Origin: Apostichopus californicus
Taxonomy: Eukaryota; Echinodermata; Holothuroidea; Aspidochirotida; Stichopodidae
Length of the DNA: 22,480 nucleotides
Assembly: GCA_020650975.1 (NCBI GenBank)
Contig: JAIPMN010008004.1
Coordinates: 1 to 22,480 of the forward strand
Direction of reading: 5' to 3'
Under the pieces are notes generated by a model. It made no database searches and was not told the DNA's origin. It saw nothing but the letters and a program-made list of their open reading frames with translations. How positions within the stretch are numbered: position 1 is the stretch's first letter; every line of letters starts with the position of its first letter. Below, one piece after another: positions 1 to 8,700 of this stretch. The position numbers and the translations under genes were made by a program.

Positions 1-10
1 ATTTTAGGAG

Positions 11-362
11 CCTATCATAGCTTTTGGTGGAGGTCAACGGTCATTTGAAATCAGCAAATGCCAAACATTTACTTCACTCCCCTCTTACCTGTCTCTCCAC
101 ACTAACACATCTTCCTAAACATTATATGGTAAGGGAAGCTTGGACAGACGCATATTTGGCATGTAATTGTACCACATTGAGTACAAGAAGCCTTAATGTT
201 GTGGGCAGAGGTCAATGGTCATTTTAGTTCACCAGGGTTTAGATTGTGAAACCATGTTTTACACAATATTTCAACACAAGGACTGATGTCATATTTAGTA
301 TGTTGATGTATCTATCACATTAAGTACCAAGAAGCTTGTTGTTGAGGCCAATGGTCATTTCA
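11..362 (+). repeat. Degenerate direct repeats, about three copies
   Basis: The phrase gaggtcaacggtcattt recurs with changes near 31, 206 and 344. The second and third copies also share upstream cacattgagtacaagaagcc or cacattaagtaccaagaagc. Old, diverged and non-coding. Confidence 0.65.
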
Positions 363-3300
363 GGACAGCCTGTGTCATTGTGAATTTACTGTTTGTCACA
401 TCGCACTGCTTTTCACTGTATTACTAATATCAAGTATGTTGTACACCATCACTATACATTACGTCAGATTCATGCAGAAAATAGGTGAATGTTACATCAT
501 CGAAACCACTATGCATTTTTGCATTCTGGTTTGGTTGATAGTTCAGATAAATATCTTGGACTGAGTTACACATTGATTAGCAAAAATGTGTGAGCGTGTG
601 TGTGCCCTGCTCTTCTGCACGTGTGCAAGATAGTGAATGTTTTGCTAGATGATGGCACCCACTCAGTAGTGAGTGTATCATCCACTTCTCTTTAGTTACA
701 TCTATATATCCTCTTTTATTTAATAAAAACGCTAATGATTATCAAGAAGGAAAGCTTTTGAGCTATTTTATCACAAGCTGAGACAAGCTCCCATTTCCTC
801 TCTTGTTTATCCTCCCATGGAGAGATCAGTTACCATGGTGATGGATTGTCATAACAATTCTTTGTGATATACTCTACATGATTGAATGCAATGAAGACCC
901 AGACAACCCATTACCATCTCTGTAAAGCCACACGCACACACTCACACTCAATACATTTGTTCTTTTTATCGATGACGTCTGCCAGTGAGCGAATCTACAA
1001 GTAACATTTACCCTTCTGTCTGAATCCCGTCTCTGTTTGGTATTGGCATAATTAAATTTTCATTCAATTTGTTTCCCTTTCAATGCCTTTCCTTTACTCA
1101 AATGCGTCAATGTCTTTGGCAGAGAATTTGAGAATTGAAAAATGCGGTGTGGGAAATTTGCAGTTGAATGTCTTCGCAACGAGTCAAATTTATTCGTCAA
1201 AATTGGTTTTTAAACGTAGAAAGATATTTCCCAATGTCATGTGAAATTTGCATTGCAAATTTTCAAGTATGGCAAAGTGGGTTTTTTGTAGGGAATTAGA
1301 AATGTGAAGTATGATCTTGGTAAAATTCGTTTTTCATATCAAGAGAAGTTCGGTAACGAGAAATTGGCAGCCTTGATTATGGTTTGAAATATTTTGTAAA
1401 AAGATCGTTGCTAGCTTCTGTAATTTAGTCAGTGTAGGCAAGGTTACAACATGTATGCTCTTCGTGTGCAACGTGAGATTCCTTTGGTTCTGATAGTCAA
1501 ATTTCAACAGCCATATCATCTGAGGCTGTTGTGAGGCCTCTCTCGTCGAGAAGTAATATCACGGATTAATCAGCAACATAACTTGTAACCTTCAGTTTTG
1601 TCGGTTTAATTTGTACATATCCAAGAACAGTATTCAAGAAAGTAACATAGACCCTGGCAATGATAATGTGGAGAACATTCTATAAGTAATTCTTCCGGTA
1701 TTGCATCTCAAACTGCTATGCAAAATGCTATGCAAATTGGTCTAATAGCTATTCAAGTACACAGATGTATAGCAGGGTTTTGTTTACACTGTAACAGTCG
1801 TGTTTTATTTAGGACAAACTTAAAGAGCCTTCAAAATTGCTACACAAAATTTGAAAGCTGAAATTGTTTTCCTGACATGCTGCATTGATACACAATATTG
1901 GACTTTTGAAACTTAGGATTTTCAGAGGTTGAAGAGAAGCTTAGTGGACATGACCAAAAACTTTGTAAAGCTTACAGCATATGTAGGGTCTTCATTGTAG
2001 TCCAAGTACATTCTGTGTAAGATGATTAAAATGTCACTGTTTATATTTAGTGTTATCAGTCCTTCTTACATGGACATGTCCCCTTTCTTATTGCATTGTT
2101 TACATGTCAGCATCACTCTAGATCAGAGCATGTCCATCGATCTCGTTTTGAGTGCTCGTTTAAAGTGTTTACGGGTCGGTCACACAAGCCGAGCCTGTAG
2201 CAATATATACAAGAATATGCAGTTGCGTACGTATCGCCGTCGGCTGGCACGGTTGTCCTGTCATACGAGACTATGGATATGTAGGCTTTCATATGCATGA
2301 GCATAGAGTTGAAATACTAGATAGCCAGGAAAGATTTATAACAGTGTGATGATGACACAAACATGAAAATTTGAAATAAAATTAACCATAAGTAATAAAA
2401 AGTTATAGTTTTACCTTTAAAGAGAGAGAGATCCCACATGCTTTAAAGGGAGTGTTCTTAGACTAGTTGAACGACTAGGCTAAATTTGGATGACGATCAA
2501 ATATGAAATTGACATTTGATAGAGAGCAAGTCTGTTCTTTGATAGTAGTGTACTACTGTGTGATGGTCAAGTAAAGTTGTAAAATGGTCAATATATGTTA
2601 TACATTAAGATAAAAAATATAATAAAACACTTATCCCAAATGTAGTCTATTCGCTATTGTATAGTCAGGCCACAATTACACTGTGAGGTTTATTCTTATA
2701 ACAATGCCACTTGTAGGGAACAATTATATTTTACATATCAGATACGTTGATGTTGAGATCATTTCGTTAATATTCACGGTGCCACCAGTACATTAAAGTC
2801 TTCCTTTCGTGTGGGTGTTGTTCACATGGAATCAGCAGAGAAATTTTCCAAGATAATTACAACTGTAAAAAACCATCAAAGGGGCTACACAACAGCAAAT
2901 GTATAATTTGAGCTCATTCGGGCTATGGAGTCCATTCCCATGGAACGATGAGCTTGAATGACTACTGTAATTGCATATATATATTCTAAACAGTGAACTT
3001 TTCCCATCGTAACTGTAGCATGGAAATTGTCTGCACCTGTTGTGAATGATACTTGTTAACTGTGAAGATGCTTCTGAGAGGTAAAGTGGACTCCAGAGTG
3101 AACGCGAATGGGGTCGCGAAAGAAACGATTAGCGTTTGTGTCTCGTACGGCATGCCCTCTAACCGAGAACGGCAAACAAGTTAAAAAGTCATACAGGGTT
3201 GAGACTGACTACTTAAGATATTAAAAGGCAGGTCTGTTTATCATGCTGGTTTATCGTTCAACGTACACTGTGAGGAGCAATTCAACACTGTACTCTGCTC

Positions 3301-3538
3301 TGTTGTATGCCCCAGAAATTCCAAGAATTTACCACTCTACATTCACCTCTGTTAGTTGAAGACTATTTTTAAACTCAGTGTATATATTTTTGGAACACAA
3401 TAACATATTAGTAGAAGATTTGGAAGATATGTAAATCTATAAAAGTTGCTTTGCGACGACGATGACGAGAAGTTGAGAACAGAGACATTTCTGTTTGATG
3501 TACATTGCCTTAAATGTGAATAAAAGAGGTAATTTTGG

Positions 3539-3927
3539 CTGGTTTCATCCAGACTCACCAAATTGTCATATAAACGATACTTTTAAATCAAAATTATGTA
3601 CGTGTCATTTGTTGAGGTCAGAAACAGTTATCATCTGCCTGAGGATGTAAGCATTGTTTTACAATTGTAATGTTATATCCAACATTAACCCAGCTAATTT
3701 GCATACATGAATGTTTAATAGCATAAAGTACCCATGTTAGCCGTGCAGGAGACAACATAGATTGTTAATGTTCTTTTTTGTTAAGCTTACATCAGTAAAG
3801 GAAGTAATTAAATGCCTGGCTCACTCAGTCACCAAATGTCACATAATATAAGTAATACTTCTAAATACAACAAATCATGTACTCTGTCTTTGAAAGGTCA
3901 TAGTCACTCATCATCTTAGGATGTAGG
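3539..3927 (+). repeat. Pair of diverged ~112-base direct repeats
   Basis: Segments 3539-3651 and 3816-3927 share, in order, ctggtttcatccagactcacc-like, gtcatataa-like, catgtac-like, aggtca and ctgaggatgta-like blocks. The 164 bases between are unrelated. An old duplication or two copies of an unknown repeat family. Confidence 0.6.
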
Positions 3928-4954
3928 TTCTTCTAATAATTTAAAGGAAAATATCAATGACTTCAGGCAGAATTTGATATATGTTAAAGTTCAAGAGAAA
4001 AAGAAACATTTGAGTGCTTGTAATGTTCCTACAGCTAGTGAGATTTTCAAGATATTCAGCTTTAAAATATATGCTAAAACTCTGGATTGCTCCTTTAAGG
4101 CTTCAGACATGATGACCTCACTGCTCAGTGCAGGCCTCATGTTTAATGTTATTCCTTTGTATAGTAAATTCTAATAACTCAACATAACCATGTTCTTCAA
4201 CTTCATATTTATAAACAAGAGAGCACCCTTGGATGGCGTTCAACAGTATTTGTTCTTGACCAATTTATAACATATTATAAACATATCATTGAGGGGATTT
4301 GAGGCCATAAAATTCTCTTGTTTCCCCATTGAGGTTTGCGAAGCATCTGAGGAACTGACGTAATGGTCTGCACGTGTATTAGACTCAATAGTCCAGTCAC
4401 TTTAGTTGATGACGTTCACTTGTGTTAAAGGTCATTTCTCAAAAGCTAAAAGTGATATGTAGAGAACCAACAGAGACTGATAGCAGTGCCCTTTAACGGT
4501 CTAGAACATGTCAATTTTATTGTTTGTGCCTAAAGAAATACTTAAATGTCATCCAGCCGTAGCTAAAGGTTTAACCAAAATGCCACTTTGAACTGTAATT
4601 TTATACAATTCTAATTGTCCCTTCGTTTGTAAAGATTTAACAATCTCACATCTTAGGATCTCAGGTCGCTCTAAAAGTTTCTCACCGTTATCCACCCGTA
4701 ACTAATTTAAGAGAGATCTGCCTTAAAAGCGTACCTGAAAGTAGTTAAGCCATCGCAGTATGTGGAAGGCGTCTCCTGGAATTATCACCCTAATATCACA
4801 CTGCAATGTAAAATAGTGTTCGTTCATTTATCAAGTGCATTTAAGCCGAACAACGTAAAGCTGTAACAATATTAGCTCCTTAATGGATGTTTCTTCCCCG
4901 GGTCTATTAACGACTACATAAGAGAAGTCACTGTAATATAGGCACGGCAGATTG

Positions 4955-5212
4955 ATGCTTCATCTCATGGAGTGTGTGCACAGGAACAAAAAAGAGCAAT
5001 GTGTCGCTTCTTTACTTGTATCAGATGATAATGTAAATTGTGTAATGTGTCCAAATGAGTTAGTTGTATCCGGTATGGAAGACGGAACTTCAATGGTTAA
5101 TTTTGTGAAATCCAATAAGTGCAGTATTTGCATGCGTTCTAATCTCGAAGCGCAGAAATATTGTTCTGTTGTTATGAAATCCGATTCAAGTCACATTCAT
5201 CTTGCCACGTGA
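4955..5212 (+). CDS. Uncertain small ORF, 85 residues, cysteine-rich (CxxC-x23-CxxC)
   Basis: An ATG-to-TGA frame within the intron, same strand as the host gene. It contains NCVMCPN and KCSICMRSN separated by 23 residues, plus a further Cys in QKYC: a spacing that zinc ribbons use. I recognise no family, and it has no clear promoter, signal peptide or membrane segment. Several open frames of this length occur by chance in the window, so this may be noise or a transposon-derived piece. Confidence 0.2.
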   Translation: MLHLMECVHRNKKEQCVASLLVSDDNVNCVMCPNELVVSGMEDGTSMVNFVKSNKCSICMRSNLEAQKYCSVVMKSDSSHIHLAT

Positions 5213-5705
5213 CCTAATACAGTGTTTACATTGTGCGGTGTGCCTGGGCGGTGGGGGGGGGGGGAGATTTGGCCATAGAGCAAAGCTAGCATAAGTCCAG
5301 TCTGACATTTCCTTGCATATCTTTTAATGTTGTCTTTGACAGAAGTGAAGCCAAAACAGGATGAAATTTGCAAAATTTCACATAAAGACAAGCATGCGCT
5401 TGAATTCCACTCATTTCAGTAGGCCGAGCAATGTTATACTGTACATATACGTTAATATTGTGTCTCATTCACATGAAGATCAATCTATGCAAGTTGTTCC
5501 ATTACAGATTTATCACTATATGTAGTATAATATACATGAAAACATCTAGTTAACATCTTGTGGGTTATTAGATGCTATAACTTCAATCATTTGAGTAAAA
5601 TGTGGTATTTTAGTTGATATGTAAATATGTGCTTCGTAGAAGACCCTACCATATGCTTCATAAACATGTTTGTTTTTTTGTTTTTATACATTTGTCTTCT
5701 TATAG

Positions 5706-5759
5706 CTTGCCTATTGTGTTGTTCAATTCCTGGAGAAGGATGCCACATTAACAGAACCT
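5706..5759 (+). CDS. PPP2R5E: B56 exon A (18 codons, [18 protein letters not shown])
   Basis: A 54-base exon preceded by a modest acceptor (cttatag) and followed by a consensus donor (cct|gtaagt). It starts and ends on codon boundaries. The translation [18 protein letters not shown] matches a highly conserved HEAT-repeat helix in all B56 proteins. Its length and borders fit those I recall for animal B56 genes. The preceding exon, expected to end near a short HAQ or HPQ motif, was not found in bases 1-5705. Confidence 0.95.
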
Positions 5760-8700
5760 GTAAGTAGTTCTCACGCTGTTGCTTTCTGCATCTCCATCTC
5801 CTCGGGAGAGGAGGAGGAGAAATTATGGCACCTACGTCAATACTGTTTAGATACTTCAGCCTTGCATAATTTCCCTAATTCAATTATTTTATGCATATCT
5901 CAGATATCTTTCTCCCAGGGTTAGAGCAGCCATGAAATTTAGGAAGGTTGTAAATGTCAGGTTGTTCTATTTTGATCAAACAGTACTAAGAGATTCAATA
6001 ATGGAAGGCACCATTCTTGCTCTTGTTTTTAAGACCGAGGGAGAGGGGGAAGGCAGGTGATTGGAGACAACTGGTTGTAGGGGATAGCTGCGTATAGGGG
6101 GAAGCTGGGTATAGGGGAGGGTTTATGTAATTTTTGAATGTATTTATTTATTTCACTGTTGACGTCTTAATGATTTTGGTCATCATTTATTTAGTTATCA
6201 TTATTTATTATTTTATTTATATATTATACATTATTTATATATTCATTATTTATTTAGTTATCAATATCAAGTTATCATTATTAGTTGTTACATGAACAGG
6301 GAAACAGCAGCCCTGTGTCTCCTTTGTGTTGTGCCCCAAACATGCATCTCAGTGCAGAATCCATATACGATATTACTTTTATGTCATAAATTTAATTTTT
6401 TTTTTTTCGGTGTGTGTTTAGGCAAATACAGATCAATGAAGAAAAAAAGAAGACAGATTTCAATGTAAAAGGTGGCAAAAACAAAATTGCAAAATAAGTA
6501 AATAAAATACCAAAAACATAGTGATTCATGAAAATCACTTTCCAGTTTACTTTTACAGGCCTCTAAAATTCCCACAGGCAATCTGAGGTGCTTGTGTTTA
6601 AGCAACTCATGAAATTTCAAAATGCTCAACATGAGGCCCGCTCTCTACAAACAATCTTTTACAGGGAAATTTTACTAAACAATTTGTTGCAATTGAGAAA
6701 TAACAATGGAAGAAGGATATTTATATAAAGGAAGAAGAAGAAAAAGTTCATGCAATTTTTATAGTTATATAGTTTTCCCCCACAAACACCTGTAGGTGAC
6801 TTACACCCATTCTGTTCAATTAATACAACTTTGCTGTGAGTTTAGTAAAAATGAGGGTTATGTAATGTTAAAAGCCAAAATTCAGATAAGATAATAATGG
6901 CATTTAATAGTGAACGTCCAATGTAGAGATGGTGGTGTTTTCTTTACAAATATGGCGGTATTAATTTGCATATATGTGTCTGTGTGTACCGTTGTGTATT
7001 GTGAGGACAGAATATCCATATCAGAGTAAAGATCAAAAACCCACATTGATGAATTTTTATCTTAATTTAAGAAATTCTTGTTCCAGATGATTAACAGACG
7101 ACACAACGTATAAAATTGGTTGAAACATTTCCATAGACTTTTAGGAATAGAAATTTTTCGAAATAAAACTTTCATAGTTTTCTGCTAGAATGTTGGTAAA
7201 GATGGATAGGTCCTTAATAATGTATAGTGCAGTGTCTTTGAATAATTTGTTTACATGTCAGGTAGACAGGCATTGTAAATATTTACAGGATGAAAGAATA
7301 AAAATCTGTATGAATATGTTTTATTGTTGATAGCTACAGTTTGCCATGGATTAATTTTGCTTTGTTTTTGTTAAATTCTCACTAGTGACAGCTAATAATA
7401 AAAAAAATGCCAAAAAAAAAAAATTAAAAAAACACTGTTGAAGAGACTGTATAGAGCAGTTGTCATACACCAAAGATTTAATAGCAACAGATTGTTTACA
7501 AAAGAAAAACTATGAAATATAGGCTGTAATCTGTTGCAGAGTATGGCTTTTTGTTGTTGTACCTGCATTTGTTTAGTGTAGTTATGTATGACATTGTCGT
7601 CACCACAGAGGGCGGGGAAGGATGCAGGGGGGCTGGAATACAGGAACAATTTTTTGTTGATGTGTTAGAATGAATCTTTGTACATACAGTTATGAAGAAG
7701 GACCTATAAATATTGCTTGGGATTTTAAATACATTACCAAATCAAATTGAAAATAAATAAAATAATTGAGAAGATGAATATCGGTATCACCAAATTATGT
7801 TAAGGATAAAAGAATATGAAATATGTATGAACACTATATTAGCGTACAAGATGGTGTTTACTTTTAAGTTGAAATGTTATGTTGATCTTGTACAAAGTAC
7901 CTTAAAGTTTATTTCATGCGAGAAGATGGAATATCCATTTAGAGTTTTTCAAATCTGCAGGTCAGACCGATTCGGATGGACATGGAAAACAAAAAGTGCT
8001 GTCACTTGTGCATTTATGTTCATTATTTTGGAATTTTGCATAAAGTAATAATATCTCTGATTTTCTTCTATCCATAGGTTGTCAAGGGTTTACTAAAGTA
8101 TTGGCCAAAAACATGTAGTCAGAAAGAGGTGAGTAAATTCATATGTCTATCATGTCAAGTCTGTTCGTAGCTATTTATTTGTTTGTTTGTTTATCTGTCT
8201 GTCTGTTTGTTTGTTAGTGATAGTAGTTTGGCGCTGTAAGGTTTGATAAGTAGTTTAAGGAGAACCAAACCCTAACATCATCTTCACCTCTTCTATGAGA
8301 GATGCTTCTGATGATCCCAAAAAAACTAACAAAACTTTTGACCTTCTCTTCAACTGTGACATTTGGTCAGGAGGTCCAGTAGGTGATGGCATAATGATTC
8401 TGGGAAAAATAGAAATATTATCCTATGTTGTCTGTTCATAGTTTCATAGTTATTTTTAAAAGATTGCTTTGTACTGATAGCAATGTTGGGTATTATAGTC
8501 CGACCTGTTTACAATTAACAGTATTTTAACAAAATTTTGACAGATTGCTTCTTACTGACAAAAACGTCAGGTTTTATAGTCTAACCTGTTTACAATTAAT
8601 GGAATTTTAACAAAATTTATATGCAATGAATACTCCTTTCAAAGAAGATAAAGTAATAACGAGAAACGACATAATGAAAACATCAACAGCAATTTGTTTT

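Larger units (their letters stand above)
1..5705 (+). other. Intron of the B56 gene, 3' part (5' end outside the window)
   Basis: This stretch ends in an acceptor at 5704-5705. I searched it for the preceding B56 exon and found nothing resembling one. It holds degenerate direct repeats (11-362; 3539-3651 and 3816-3927), a small cysteine-rich ORF at 4955-5212, a 12-G run at 5253-5264 and otherwise AT-rich sequence without recognised function. Confidence 0.8.
5760..8077 (+). other. Intron A-B (2,318 bases, phase 0)
   Basis: Bounded by gtaagt and ccatag. It contains a purine- and G-rich stretch at 5800-5820 and 6038-6120, AT-rich simple sequence at 6141-6288, an A-tract at 7408-7432 and, at its 3' end, a 145-base segment that recurs in the next intron. 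No gene or RNA was recognised. Confidence 0.9.

Noticed and set aside
2022..2304. Overlapping open frames on both strands in a somewhat GC-richer patch
   Set aside because: No family motif, no splice signals supporting an exon and no repeat structure that I could confirm.
1..5705. The preceding B56 exon, expected to end in a HAQ or HPQ motif before LAYC
   Set aside because: I found no acceptor-donor pair with the family sequence. It most likely lies upstream of the window.
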